Of a stretch of DNA of 64,000 nt, positions 23,775-37,250 are shown one piece after another (the first letter of the stretch is position 1; each line of letters starts with the position of its first letter). The position numbers and the translations under genes were made by a program. Under the pieces are notes generated by a model. It did not search any database. It was not told the origin of the DNA and worked only from the letters and a program-made list of their open reading frames with translations. The stretch is from Manihot esculenta (lineage: Eukaryota > Streptophyta > Magnoliopsida > Malpighiales > Euphorbiaceae), in assembly GCF_001659605.2 (NCBI RefSeq), contig NC_035163.2:32142158-32206157 (forward strand), given 5' to 3'.

Positions 23775-25897
23775 ATGGCGTCTTCCTCATCATTAACTAC
23801 AGAGAGAAGAGGAATACCGGGAGCTCAATTTGTAGAAGATGTTCAAACGTATCTCACCCAATCTGGTCTCGATGCCAACTCTGCTCTTTCATTCCTCCAA
23901 GAAAGGTACTCCTCTTCCCTTTACTATGCTTCCTATCTTACCAATTTCATATACTTCTCATACCATACAATCTTCTAGGACTTTTTACCTCTGTTGTGAT
24001 TTTGCAGGCTTCAACAGTATAAGATAGTCGAGATGAAACTTCTTGCGCAGCAGAGGGATCTTCTGGTACTTATTTCTTAATTGCTTGTATAAGTTTACTT
24101 TCCATTGTTTTGATATTGCCTATTCAGTTTTTGTCATCAAAACAAGTTAAGTTCATTGATATGAATGACATTTGAGTACAAGGAACTGAAATTTAGTGGG
24201 ATTTTTCAATTTCTTTACTGGCTATTAGCTTACTGAAAGAAACAGCTGATAATCCATGGATGTTAACACCAGGTGTCATACACCAGAAAACATGCCTTTT
24301 CAAGCGTGTTTCTGCATTTTTTTTTTCTTTTCATCTAACGAATTTTGATGAGAAAAATAGTTTGTGTTCTCAAGCTAGGCTAGATCTCGCAGCATGACTC
24401 CCTTATCAAATTTTAGAAATTTCCTTGTTAAGTTTGAGCCTTTTCTCTGTTTCTCTTGAAAGCATTTTTCACTTCATAGTATTTTGTTTGAATGATACCC
24501 TCAAGTAGGGGCCTTGTTTTGAACATCGATGGAAATCAAATTATTCTCATTTTTGGGATTAGGGAACATGAGCACATGAATTTTCATTATTTAATATATT
24601 CTAGTTTATGAACAACGCATGTCATTGCTTTACTACTACTGGGATCAACTACCTAGTGTGCAGCACTTGACCAGAAACTGGCCATTGTGCTCAAGTAAAA
24701 ATTTGTCCTCATCTTGTTTTACTTTGTAAGATTCCTAATGATTTTTAATAACATTCTTTTCCTATTATTGGTGTCAGGCAAAGATCCCTGATATTGAAAA
24801 ATGTTTAGATGTGGTAGCAACTTTGCAGGCTAAGAAGGGTACTGGTGAGGTTCGTTATTTTCTAAGTTTTGTGCATATTCTATAACTTGGTTTATGAATG
24901 TACCACTTGCTTGGTTTTGTGGACTTGCTGTGCTTATGTTATCATATTAACTGATTTTTATATTTATTTTTTATTGTATGCTGATGAATGCACATCTATG
25001 CAAAACACTATTATTTTGGTGGCAGATTGTTTAGTAGGGTTATTGGAAAATTGATGCTGTAGATTAGAGTTTATGGTCTTAAAGAAGGCTGCCATGGGTG
25101 CAACTCATATAGGAAACTTTTGTAAAATGTAAGGTTTACTTGGCATTGTTGTTGGGATTCCTCTGAAGAAACACCTATCCTTAAATATGTTAGTTAAAGG
25201 GTGTTAGAAATTGATATAAGTTAAATTTATATGTTTAGTTATTGGAACTTTAAAATGACTACACAGCTTTTTAACATTTAAAATGTTCCTTGTAAGCGCC
25301 TTTTATCTGAACCTCAACCATAAATGGGGCTTTAGGTCCTTTTTCAACAATATCTTCCTGATGAATGAATGTCTTCATTATTAGTTGAATACCTCCTGCC
25401 AATTCATAATTTGGGGGAACCAAAATTAATAGAAGAAATGCCACAGCCTTCCTTTATGATAATTCTTCTGGAGTTCCTTTCATTATCCAGAAATAAGCAT
25501 GGATGTCCACATTCAATGCTTGCTTACGAAGAATGTATACACTTATTTTAATTGTCTCATTTTTTCAGAATGTATACACAACACAACATATTACGTTCGT
25601 ACTCAATCTCAATCTGTATTTCTACATCTAATGAGACAAGGATAAAGGAAAGTAATTCTGTGTAGCGTGTAAATTATAGTTGTTATTTTTCTTTTTTGTG
25701 TCTATAGTACTATTCTTTAGGGATTTTACAGTTCCTAATTCTGGCTTTACAATTATTTATACAATTCAGGATTTTCTCATTTGAGAAGTCTTTTTAAGTA
25801 CCTTTTTGGTGTAGCTATTTTCTTAGGATTTGAAGTTGATGAATGCATTGAGATATTGGCAATCTAAAAGTGTTATTTTATTTTGTTTTGAAATAAA

Positions 25898-25955
<58 letters not shown>

Positions 25956-27647
25956 CTATCATGCACACATGCACACAGCTGTGCACGCACACACATGGTG
26001 ATTTAGCCTGGACACAGTAAATCTCATCAAATGTTTCAGCTGCTAAGTGTCTGCCAGCTATATTCTGCATTTTGACTTGTGCGTCAAGAATTGTTCAGAC
26101 TACTATCTATCTATCTATCTATCTCACTCTTGCACACATGCACACAGCTGTGCACGCACACACACACATGGTGATTTAGCCTGGACACAGTAAATCTCAT
26201 CAAATGTTTCAGCTGCTAAGTGTCTGCCAGCTATATTCTGCATTTTGACTTGTGCGTTGAGAATTGTTCAGACTACTCGCAATCTCAATTCTGTCCTTTA
26301 AAAGAAAAAAATTCTCACGCTCTTATTTCTAGCTTGATCTAATGTGAAAACTAGATATGGATCGGATAATCTGAAGACTAACCTTATGAACACCCAATAT
26401 TTTAGTTGAAGTGTGCAATTATACTGGAATAATGCTGGGCTCTTGTCACTTTGTATAACTTCCTCCTAGCCTATTCCTACAGCTCCTTTCAAGTTAAAAA
26501 GGATCAAGTTACTCCATTGATCTTCTTGCTTTTAGGTGTTTGGCTTCCTATTGGTTGCATCACATTGGCTGTCTTACCTAATCTCTTTCTCTTGTTTTAC
26601 GAGAAAACCAACACTTTTCAGGTTCTCCTGACCTAACCAGTAGTTCTCTATGTTTGCCATATTACTTTAAGAAGTAATAGAACTTGGTGCAGCATTTGCC
26701 AACAAATCTGCTGACAGCAATGTTAGAGTTTTGGTGGTGTGCTCAGATTCTCCTCCATTTTGTATATAAATATATCTCAGCAGTCTAAAATATACTCAAT
26801 TGTGGTTGGCTAAATTTTGCTGACTGACAAAGAAATTACCATAGTATCTGTTGATGGTTGGTCCTTTGGGCTATTAATTTTATCACTGGAGACTTGAGTT
26901 AATTTAGGTATTTATGTTGGTTATTGAGTAGCTGTGCTTTCACACAGAAACTCCTAGAATAGTGCTTTTATCATGTAAAAGATGTTAAATGTAATATTGT
27001 TATTGTTTCATTTACTCTGTTTGTTTGATACAGGCACTTATTACTGATTATGAAGTCTCTGAAGGCATATATTCACGGGCTCTCATTGAGGATGCTGATT
27101 CAGTGTGCTTGTGGCTGGGAGCAAATGTCATGTTGGAATATTCATGTGAAGAGGTTTGTGCCTTTTCTTTCAGGTGCTGTTAAAAAACCTCGGGTTTTGC
27201 CTAAATGATGCAATCATCTATACCTTTTCATGGTGCAGGCCACTACGCTTCTACAAAAGAATTTAGATAATGCTAAAGCTAGTTTAGAAGTACTTGTAGC
27301 TGATTTGCAATTCTTGAGGGATCAAGTCACCATAACACAGGTATTGTTAATGTTACTATAGAGTTGTTTTTCTTCTCGAACTGATGATTGGATACCTATG
27401 CTTGATAAGGGTCTATAAATGTGATAAAGGTCTTACACTGATTAGCTATATTAACTAATAACAATGAGATGTTAAATGTGCATGAAGCTCTAAAAGCTCC
27501 AAAGATTTGATTTATGTACCCTTATTCACCCATAACAAATGATCTAGTTTTCTGACTATTTGATAGGTCACTATTGCTCGAGTTTATAATTGGGATGTTC
27601 ATCAGCGGAGAATGCGACAAACTTCTGGTACTTCTACAGATTCATGA
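23775..27647 (+). CDS. PFD3: Prefoldin subunit 3 (VBP1-like), six exons
   Basis: Coding exons read 23775-23905, 24008-24065, 24778-24849, 27034-27153, 27239-27340 and 27567-27647. All introns are GT-AG, and the 564 nt join without a frame break into 187 residues. The protein opens [19 protein letters not shown], followed by the first coiled-coil helix with FVEDVQTYL and [15 protein letters not shown]. The centre holds the [16 protein letters not shown] and [13 protein letters not shown] beta region, then the second helix ([20 protein letters not shown]) and a [14 protein letters not shown] tail. This is an alpha-type subunit of the hexameric prefoldin, which hands unfolded actin and tubulin to the cytosolic chaperonin CCT. 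Length matches plant orthologues (about 190). Intron 3 is long (2.2 kb) and repeat-rich. No defect is seen. Confidence 0.95.
24850..27033 (+). other. Long intron 3 of the prefoldin gene
   Basis: 2,184 bp between a GAG|GTTCG donor and a TACAG acceptor. It holds a (CT) then (TATC) microsatellite and a duplicated 170 bp block. Small open frames inside it have no domain. Confidence 0.85.
25900..26276. repeat. CT/TATC microsatellite and tandem 170 bp duplication
   Basis: (CT)n at about 25900-25935 runs into (TATC)n, then a unit containing GCACACAGCTGTGCACGCAC and GGTGATTTAGCCTGG. The unit ends CAGACTAC at 26103 and is repeated at 26104-26276, starting again with (TATC)n. The copies differ at only a few bases (for example GCGTCAAG against GCGTTGAG), so the duplication is young relative to the intron. 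Confidence 0.9.
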
Positions 27648-28345
27648 AAGGAAAGTCTGATATAGCCGGATCACCCAGTTTCAGAGGTGACTATATATCA
27701 TTGTTGAGAATGTGGTCCTACTTTCACATTGTTTAATTTAGGTGAATGGATTGTCTATGTATTCTTGGTGATACAAATTTTGGTTCATGGGTTTCCTGCA
27801 ACTCTTGTTTGAATTTCTGGATGAAGCTTATTATATTTGTTGGGACCAATGTTTTTTACGTCATAGGACTTCTTGGCTTGAGCAGTGATGTCTTTGTTGT
27901 CCCCAATTTTAGGCCCATTGGCGTGTTTCAGTGTGTATGCTATTGATGTTGAATATGATGTTCAATTAATATTCATGTTAAATTTGTTCCGTAAACCAAC
28001 TGGCGGTAAAGCTCTGGTATAAAATTGAAAATTTGGGTTAACTTGTGAAAGGAGTGTATTCAAGGAAGGTTCATATGTGAAAGAGAGGCACTAGCAAGAA
28101 TTACAGAAATGAGTCGACAAGAACTCGGTGATTGCTGGGTCTATGCGCTTGTGTGAGCACTTGTCCTTGAAAGGGTTGTAAATCTGGATGTTTCCTATTT
28201 TATACAACTGCAAGCTTTTAGTAAAAAATGACATGATGTTAACCTTGGATTTCGATCAAGTCCCAAAAAATTGAAATGTTTCTGTATCTTGAAGGAATCA
28301 CTAGCTGTGCAATTCACAACTGTGTTGAAATATCACCAAGTTTGT

Positions 28346-28378
<33 letters not shown>

Positions 28379-29673
28379 CTTCCTCTGAACAGCTGTTCTA
28401 AAGACTTTGATACATTGATTTTGTTGGGATCACTATGCTTTTTTTCATGACAAACATTTTTATTTTTTAAATTGCTTCACATGAAACTGAATCATGCAAC
28501 GGACCAGCAGGTTGGCAGCTTTGCTGTTCATAACGGCTAGACTTTTCACACATGAACTTGAAAATCTTTAGCAACTCTAGTCCAGATATCTCACCATGTG
28601 TCCATCTAGAGACACAAGGAGTCCATTGTGTTCATGTTTTCACACTGCACCGTTTGAAATTACGCGCTAGAATCGCATAGGACACTAGCCATTAAGTTAT
28701 AAAAAGGTGTTTCAACCTCCTATATGTTTCTGAGATTTCACAGTTTTAGGACAAATAAAGAACTATCAAATTAAAGCTATTTTTTATTGCTCTGCAATTA
28801 CTTTGGGCTGTCTGGCTTCTATCTTCACACTTCTCATTTATTTGTCGGCTCAAGGCTCTAGTCGCCTTATTCATATGTCGGTAAATCCTTTTCCAAAATG
28901 TCGGTTTTAATGTGCTAAATGTCAGTATTTGCATTTTGGGTGGCTCCAAATTGTCATCTAATCTTGTCTCTTATCCTTTGATTTTACCATCCAAATTTGT
29001 TTTTCTCAATTAAAGACTGATGTTCCTCAGTGTCCCACAAAGCTTCTTTCTTCTAACGTTCAGCATTGGATCAAACCATTAAAAGTAAGAAGAGAAAGAA
29101 GAAGAAGAAAGGCAGTCAAGGTGAAATATTTATTGGAGAAGGAACAATAGCAGATGGATAATTTCATACCCAGGTGACTATTTTGAAAGGAAAGGGTCCC
29201 ACAGATTAGCTAATGGTTCAAATCTTCCACTTGCATGTGGTTTTGACAGCGTTCAAAAGTCAGCAATGTCTTCCCCTTCTTCTGCTGACATTCTGTTGCT
29301 TATGAGTTTTTTATTATCCACGATTTCTAGAAATAAATTTGTGGGTCAGTTTTAAAATTGGGTTTAATCCTATTTGCTGATCTGATCTCCAGATTTCAAC
29401 TGCGGAAGTTTAGATTGCTTCTTCCCAGAGGGGAAATTCAATTTACTGATAAATTGTAGATTACCCAAAAAATTAAAATAACTAAACAAGTGGGATTTTG
29501 ATTCATCAAGTTGTGAGGGAATTGATATTTGTGGATTTAGTGTTCAAGTTAAAGTCAATTTGACTAAATTATATTATTCAACTTGTACTAATATGACAAT
29601 ATTTTCCATTTAAAGACAAAATATAGACATCGGTACTGTAGGATGATAAATAATTAATTAATATATATTATTT
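27648..29673. other. 3' flank of the prefoldin gene and intergenic DNA
   Basis: The first few hundred bases are probably 3'UTR. A (CT)n(TA)n microsatellite lies at about 28344-28378. No domain-bearing frame; the minus frame at 28746-28949 is not recognisable. Confidence 0.5.
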
Positions 29674-29678
29674 ATGTA

Positions 29679-30124
29679 TGATGTTCAGATATTCAATAGT
29701 GCTAGACTTTATATGAATTTTGTCTAAATGACTTATGCTTTTTTTTTTAAATTCTTTTTCTCTTTTATTTTTTAGTGACATATAATCACCGTTTTGCTAT
29801 AGTACAATCTGTCATTATTATGCAGAGTCGTACATACTGATATACTGCGTTCTTTCCTATCGTTAAGTGATTATTTAATTTCCTCCGGTGCCATGCAGTC
29901 ATGATCCTGAATATATGGGGTTTGTAGCCATACTGACCCATCAAGTCAGTTGAGCTGGATCTCCCGCCGATGGAATTGAGTTCTGCTCTATTCGGCCTAT
30001 TTGCACGAAGTCAGGGCTGCGTGCTAATGGATGGATTCGTATAGCGGGCTTTGATGAGGTTAGGGTCTAGCCTTCCTACATGGGCTTAGTTGAGGGCAGG
30101 GTATCCGAGGCGCAATAGTTATCA
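29679..30124 (-). repeat. 3' LTR of the old Tat-like element
   Basis: 446 bp, TGATGTTCAGATATTC at the left edge and ATAGTTATCA at the right. Aligned by eye with 32342-32798 and with 41723-42173. Confidence 0.75.
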
Positions 30125-30368
30125 AGTGTCCCTTTACCTGCTCGTTAATTATTCCATAATTAATGAAGGGTAAATCCCGAAAATCCAATTGTGACTGCGC
30201 GGCTCTAGGAGTGCTTTTGTCAAAACGTCTTCTCTCTGCCTTTACCTGTTTCAAATTCGCCTTTTGCTTTCACTCACAGCTCTTCCTCTTGCGTTGCCTC
30301 TGCTATTTTGCTCTCCTTCTTCTCTATAATCCTTGCTTTCTTTGTTTGAGGTACGTCTTACTCTTCTC

Positions 30369-31480
30369 ATGGCTTCAGTTAAGATTCCCGATGTTGTGAG
30401 TCTAGTGTCTTGCATTACCCCTTCTTCCCTTTCCGATTTCTTCTCCAGTGACTACGCTATACCACGATTTATAGAATTAGAGCTCCCCTTCTTAATGAAA
30501 GGATTGTCCTTCCTATCCACCTCCTGCGGGCTTAATAAACGCTCAGTAGGGTCGTAGCTAAGTCTTCTTTGTCAAGCAGCGTTATTTCAGGCTGATTTTT
30601 CCTTTTACCCCTTTCTTTATTGAGGTCTTCCATCACTCAAAGTGACTCCCCGTATGTTGTCTCCCAATTCCATTCTATTTATGTGCTACTTTGAGTCTGT
30701 TTGTCTATGTTGGAGTTTTGCCCCCTCTGTTGCTTTGTTCTCCACCTTCTTTTACCTCGTTCGATCTAACCACGGGTTCTATTACTTTGGACCCCAGGCA
30801 GGATTATCCATCTTCACCGGGTCAAGGACTCGATAAAAGGTTGGGTTGAGACATTTGTGGTTGTCGAGCTGAAAGAGAGCTCGGGGATCAACTGGGATGT
30901 TGATCTCTATTGGGGGGAAGTCCCTTAGGACTACAACGACTTTCCTAGGTTGACCCTATTGGACCAAGTCTGCCTTCTTTGATTGACCTCTATAAGGAAG
31001 AAATATGACGTCGAAAAGCGTATGTTAATGTCCAACCTTTGGGACTGCCGGGAAGCTGGTATTCTTATTTTTCTGTTTTTCTTCCTTATTGCATTTTCTT
31101 TTCGTTATTTTGAGTTCTAACTGGATTAACATCTCTTTTTCAACCTCTACTGTTCCTATGGATAACATCAAGCTCTTGAAGAACTTTTTCCTGTCTCGGA
31201 AAAATATGAGAGTGATCCTAGCAGTCTTTAAGGCGAATAAGAAGGTGGTCGATGTGACCAGGGAGGTCTTTCATGCTGTGGCCCCCACGACTGCAAACCA
31301 GTCTACTGCCCCTGTCCTTACTTTGGCGTTGGTTCCTACCACGGGGGGCTCTCGATCTGCAGCTTCGAGGGCTTATGCAGATCGAGAGCTTCCGTTCCTG
31401 CCAAAACTCTGGCAGCTCCTAAACAGGTCTCCAAGGAGCCCATTACACTCAGCGAGTCTGCCGGGAGCATTTCGAAGGAG
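30369..31480 (+). pseudogene. Antisense Transposase_28-type gene, N-terminal part
   Basis: Starts ATG at 30369 (MASVKIPDVVSLVSCITPSS then LSDFFSSDY). After a frame break it continues with LSPNSILFMCYFESV, PSVALFSTFF and GWVETFVVVELKESSGINWD (about 30655-30900), the layout of the 'putative gypsy type transposon' domain (Pfam Transposase_28). A T-rich segment ending near 31157 looks like an intron, after which MDNIKLLKNFFLSRKNMRVI begins at 31158. That part matches the paralogue at 43633. Homology ends near 31465. Several frame changes and stops show it is dead. Related sequences are known as extra antisense frames in Tat-lineage retrotransposons; their function is unknown. Confidence 0.65.
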
Positions 31481-31546
31481 GGCATTGGAATTTTCCCTTT
31501 GGTGTCCCACCTCTCCAAGCTGTGGGGGCCATAGTGATTGGAGAGG

Positions 31547-32341
31547 ACACCCTAGCGGACTTAAAGCCCTGATTATAGTCCAAAGCGAACATGCAGAAGG
31601 TCTCCTTGTACACCGTCTCTTTCATCTCCGTAGAGGCCTTATACTCTTCCAGTCATGCTTCACAGGCCTATTGGATTTTTCTTTTTAGCTCTGTAGAGTC
31701 CTTGTACTCTCGCAAACTTTCCTCACAAGGCTGCTGAACCCTATCTTCTGTAGCCCGAGCATCCCTTAATAGCGCAAAATACCTCCCCTCCAGAGCAGTG
31801 ACCTATTAACGGAGTTGTTGTTGCTGGAGACGAGACTCTTCCGCTGCCGAAGCTATACCTTTCAGGTCCTCAATGTACTTGTTGAGCTCCTACTGGAGGA
31901 CAAAAGTGTAAGTTAAGGCCTTATCACGTTGGGTTCTGGCCTCATAACATTAACGGCAGGACTCCTCTAAAGAGAATAGCTGTGCTAAGGCCGCGTCTCA
32001 CTAAGACTTAGCTGCAGAAACTCGATAGGAAGCCTAGCCAACCTCCTTCTTCATCTCCTCCAGTTGCTTGGTGAGGTCCTCAATAACCCCTTTGAACTCA
32101 ATGATCTGTCCACGGGCCTCACCAATGGCAACGATGTTTTCATCCTGGCGCTCCTTAGCGATGCGCTGCTCCACCGAGCTTTAAAAAGACCAGTTACGAG
32201 CATCAATATCAAGAAATACCCCGAAGGCCTATCACAGGAAAAGAAAAACAAAGTTAAAAAAGCCAAAGAAGTTAGAAATACCATTGAGAAAAGCAGATGA
32301 CTTATTATAAGGAACATCTCCTTCAAGGTGTCCTCGAGGTC
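31547..32341 (-). pseudogene. Inverted C-terminal coiled-coil part of the antisense gene
   Basis: The minus strand matches the plus strand of 56941-57720. It contains EQRIAKERQDENIVAIGEAR and an EFKGVIEDLTKQLEEMKKEV coiled coil, paralleling DQRIAEARRNENIVATGEAR at about 57118. The GCGAACATGCAGAAGG block also occurs reverse-complemented in the 57670 region. A T-rich intron-like gap is conserved in both copies. Relative to the N-terminal part just to its left this segment is inverted. Stops interrupt it. Confidence 0.65.
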
Positions 32342-32798
32342 TGATTTTTGGAGATCTAATAGCGGGTAGACTTAAGGTATGTATTTGTGAATTTTGTCTG
32401 GATGGCTCATGCCTTTCTCCCTTTATTCTTTTTCTCTTTTGTCCTTAGTGATGTGTAAAAGTTGTTCTGCTATAGTACAACCTGTCATTATCACGCGGGG
32501 TCGTACATATAGATGTACTGCGTCTTTTTCCATAGTCAGACAACCATTTAATTCCCTTCGACACCATACGCTGTAGCCCCACTGACCCATCAAGTCAGTT
32601 GAGCTGAATCTCCCACCGATAGATCTGAATCCTGCTTTATTCAGCCTATTTATACGAAATCAGGGCTGTATCTATTTGTATGAAGTCAGAGCTACATACT
32701 AATGGATGAATCCGCATAGCGTACTTTGATAGGGTTAGGTCTAGTATTTTTACATGAATTTAACTGAGACTTGGGTATCCGAAATCTAATAATTATCA
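32342..32798 (-). repeat. 5' LTR of the old Tat-like element
   Basis: 457 bp starting TGATTTTTGGAGATC and ending AATTATCA. It has a local duplication around 32650-32695 (GAAATCAGGGCTGTAT then GAAGTCAGAGCTACAT) absent from its partner. Confidence 0.75.
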
Positions 32799-32803
32799 AT
32801 ATT

Positions 32804-35800
32804 AAATTCCATAATTAATTATATCTTTTGATGTTGTAGAAAAGTTAAAACATTGTGAAAATAAATAAATAAAAGACAACTTTTCTTCTTAAGATGCAAA
32901 GTCTCTCTTCTAGAACCAAGAATAATATACTAAAAAAATATGAAAAAAATTAAAAATAATGGCAAGCTGTTAACAATTTTTTTAATTTAATAAAATAAAG
33001 TTTATATTTGAAATATATCAAAGTCCTTCTTATTTCAAATTCTAATCAAACTAAAACTTATAATCATATGATCATGGTAAAGACATCTATGGATTTAAAC
33101 AGAAAAAAAAATCGAGGCGATGTGATAATAAAGATATCATATGCATGCAAGAGCGCAGACACCTTAGCACCACGCAATCAAATCCTAAGGGAAAAAAAAA
33201 AGAAAAAGAAAAAGAACGAATGAGAAGTTTTTATAGAGACGTGCACGCAAAATGAGTTTGATAATTTGTCGCTCCACGCAGTGTGATAATTCTCCTGGAG
33301 CTTTTAATGCTTTTTCAAAATTATATAAAATTTATTATTCATATTTATAAAAAAAAAATTACTTTTATATACTTCGCAAGGATAACCTAATTTCCCTTCT
33401 AAAGTTAATTGTGGAATGCAGCTTTAACATATAAGAAATCACATATTTATAAGAAAATAATTTTTAAATTAGAGTAAAGTATTTTTTTACTTCATTAATA
33501 TATTATTAAGAAAATAATATTAATACATTATTTCATAAGTATTAATATAAATTATTTTATTTATATCAAAGTATGGTAAATGGGTAATATTATACTTTAT
33601 TAATTGAATGTAATTTAAATTAATTATGTTATTTCATTTAAATGTAAACACGACCGTCAATCCAAATTGTTACCATACCTTGAGCTTAAATGTTGACTTT
33701 GACTCTCCATGTGCCATCAAATAATATATATTACAATGGCCGCAATCATCGCTCTCTTTTCATGCTACTTCTAGAATTGAATCAGTCAACTGTGAACCGG
33801 GTTGAGTTTTCTATTTAATGATTTATTTTATTAAGTAGGGTCCCAATCCCATCCCATCCCATCCCATCCCATTTGGCAAATAAAATTCGTCCAAATCGAT
33901 TCAATATATAAAAATAATTTCAGATGAGTTCATTTTCAAGTCAAAGGTTAATTTAATTTTGTGAGTTATATTCAAATGAATTATTGGACTAATTATTTCA
34001 AGTTCAATTATTTAATATTTTATGAGAATTAAAATTAATGAATTGTGCTGAAATCTATTGCTTTATATTTCAGATGATTTAAGAACTGTATTAATACATT
34101 ATTGGTGAAAGCAATACGTATAAACTACAGTAATGTGAGTGATTGTTTGACACTGTATAATTAATTAAGTGATTAAAGAGAAGATTAAACAACTAATAAT
34201 GGTATTAAGTTGTTACAGGTGTCAAACAAAAAAGCTGGGAGTTGTTGGCTTTTGGAAGGAAATTAAGCTCTTACGTCTTCAACTATATATATATTTCAAC
34301 CAAACAAGCCTAATTTCTCTATTTCATCATTATAACTTTTTAAAGATTATTAATTAGAGTTTTAATTTTGTTAAATAAATAAAATTTTAAACATTATATT
34401 ATATTATTTTTAAAAGCACTAATTTCTATACATATAAAACAATTTCAAGAATTAATGCTCAATATATACAAATATTAGGCTTAAGGACTGCTTTCGGTTA
34501 ATCCCAAAAATTATTTTGTTTTTGGGTGCAAATTAGGAAATAGTAGTGAGCAACCACATGCCCAGCAGTTGCCGCATGCCAAAATGATTTGCTTCTTGCT
34601 ATTTTGCTCATTAATGAACCAATTACTTAAATTTGATCTTGAAGATTTTGTGCATCATTTCACACCGCCAAGAGGTTCTTGAAGAATTGGAAACTCTATA
34701 AACTTTGAGATTTTAGTGTGTTTTATTTGAATTGATATTGTGATGAAATTGCCAACTTCTTGGTGTTTGGATGGATGGATATTGATGTTTATGAAAATTC
34801 TAGATGAGTTTTATACCTCTTGAACAAAACCCAACTGAAACCATTTTAATTTGATTTTGATAATAGATTAAACATTGAAATTAAGGTGAGTTGGTGTAAG
34901 CTTAGAGCGGAGGTGTGATTGGGTTGACCGTCAAGACCTATTAGTCTAGAGAGAGGATAGTAATTAATATATAAGATAATGGGAGTTGGGAGTACTATAG
35001 GATAAGTTAAGGTCTAAAAGCTATGCTTAGTGGCAACATTATTAAAAAATTTATAAAAAAAGAGACAAAAATCTAGCCAGGATCTAGCTTCCCCATTTTT
35101 AAATATTCACCAATCCAATCTCCCATAACGTAATAAGAAGTTGAAACTTTTGTTTTACAAACCCAAACCCACCACTACTGAATGATGTCAACATTAATTA
35201 TATATATATATATATATAATTTAACCCTGTAAAATAGATATTTTCTTTTCTCAATTTGTAATTAATTAATTTAATGTTTATTTTGTAATAAAATATATAA
35301 GAATCAATCATGTTAACTGTGAAGATTAGTTATTGGTGTTGAATTAATTAATTAAATTAAATTAAATAAGATAAAGATTTGCATGCTTTAATCTAAAAAT
35401 TCTATCACATGAATATATTCAAATAAAGTGGTCGGTGATAAACAACATCAAGATACAGAAACCCTAATTCATGCAGTTGGAGATTATTTTTACTCATGCA
35501 TGTTTTTTAAACATATAAGTTATTCTTTCGAATAAACAGAAGCTTAATACCAATTAAGTTAAAAGAAATGCGAAAATTTGGCATGTGGGTGAGCTGAGCC
35601 TGAGCCTGAGCTGCCAATTACAAACAAACAAATAATATTAAAAAGATTTGAGGAGTACGTAGTGGGATTTAGATTTAGATTCTCAAACAAAAACAGTTAC
35701 ATCCTTATTCCCCATAATAACATTTAAGAGTCGGTGTCCGATCATCCCTTCACACTTCACACTTACGCGTTTTCCCCTGCTGTGCTTTTCACTTGCTGTG

Positions 35801-37250
35801 AAATCAAGTGTCCAATAAGACGTTTCTCCCATTAATTACCGCGTTTCTTATCTACACTCAACCAACAAAATTACTAGTATAAATAATTTTATTTTATCCT
35901 CCATCCATTATATATATATATATTTTTTATTTTTAGTATTTTAAACCCTTAGTCTTAGCACTTAAGTTTTCAATATTATAATCCATAAACTTAAGTTGTA
36001 ATTTTGTGTATTTGGTAATATCATATTATATCTTAAGAAGTTGATTAATCAAAATGAATGTATGTAAAATTAATATTTTACCCGGAATATTAAAAGGGAA
36101 ATAAAATTGGGCATCTAGAGAGTTGGGGATAAAGTTACATAAATGACAAGAAATTTTGGTTTTATCTTAATGGGGGTGAAGTAGAGAATTTTAGAGTTGA
36201 TTGAAAAGAAAATTGATTAGAAGAGAAGAAATGAAATTAATTAAGAAACAAATTAAGGTACGTAAATTAATATAAGAGAGAAAAAGTTATAGGGCAGGGC
36301 AGGGCGTGTTTTGGAAGGAATATACTAAAACCGCGTAAAGTGCATGTGCTTTGAGAGAGAAACTGCCCTCCCTTCATTTATCATCACTTAATTTAATTAT
36401 TATGAAGGGTATTCTTTTCAAACTAAAAATCTAAAACAGTAAAAAAGTTTTAATTAAAACGGTGTGGATTGAGCTACGTCAATAGACTATGTTGGCTTGT
36501 CGGGGAAGACAGAGAGAGGGATGACCGTGTCATCTTCTACGTTTCATTTCAGACGGTGGACCATACGTGCTAAAAAAACTTTCCTCGCAGCATTGCATCT
36601 TGAAAATTCCACAACTTTTGATATGAAAGTTCAATATCGATTTTATTGCATAAAATAACTCTAAAATTTCCACCTTATAAATTCAAACAAATATTTCAAT
36701 ATTTAAAATCTCAATACTTAAGAATTTGTTTAAAATAAAATTCTAAAATTTAAATCATATAAAAATTTTAAAATAAAATTCTGAAAAGTAATTAAGATCT
36801 TAAAGAAAATCTTTATCAACAAATAGGTAAAGCTGAAGTAGTTGTAATAAATTTCATGACATTTTTATTTATTATAATTAAAAAAATAATAATAATAATA
36901 GCATGAAGATGTATATCCGTAGGATATAGAAGTTTTGAATTTTAATATTTTTATATTATAAAACATAAACTCCATTATCAATTTAATATTTATATAAACA
37001 AAAGAGCAAAAGTTTTTCTGAAATTATGTGATTTGACATGTTATGGTTTTATTAGTCCTTGGCCACATATTGAATCAAAAAATGTTGGAGATTTGGAATC
37101 CAACAAATAACAGAACCCAACTTGCAATATTATATATATAACATACTCCCTCATAACATTTAAAACATATAGTACTATTTTTTTATTAAAAAAAAAACAC
37201 GTATTTTACATTTATATAAATAAAATATTACTTTCATTTAAATTAAAGTT
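32804..37250. other. AT-rich intergenic DNA, no gene seen
   Basis: Contains a (CCCAT) pentamer run at about 33849-33873 and a (TA) run at about 35199-35217. No domain-bearing frame on either strand. Confidence 0.6.

Larger units (their letters stand above)
29679..32798 (-). mobile_element. Old Tat-like element with two LTRs and an antisense gene, rearranged
   Basis: Two direct repeats, 29679-30124 and 32342-32798, share TGAT...TATCA ends and the blocks TGCTATAGTACAA, GACCCATCAAGTCAGTTGAGCTG and a degenerate CATTTAATTCC. They are diverged by eye, so the insertion is old. The internal part has no gag or pol, only a plus-strand Transposase_28-type gene relic and, from about 31547, the C-terminal part of the same gene in reverse orientation. 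LTR orientation, by comparison with 2643-3140, puts the element's sense on the minus strand, so the gene is antisense to it. Purine-rich AGGTAAAGGGACACT (minus strand, just inside the left LTR) fits a polypurine tract. Flanks ATGTA and ATATT do not form a clear duplication. Confidence 0.7.
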
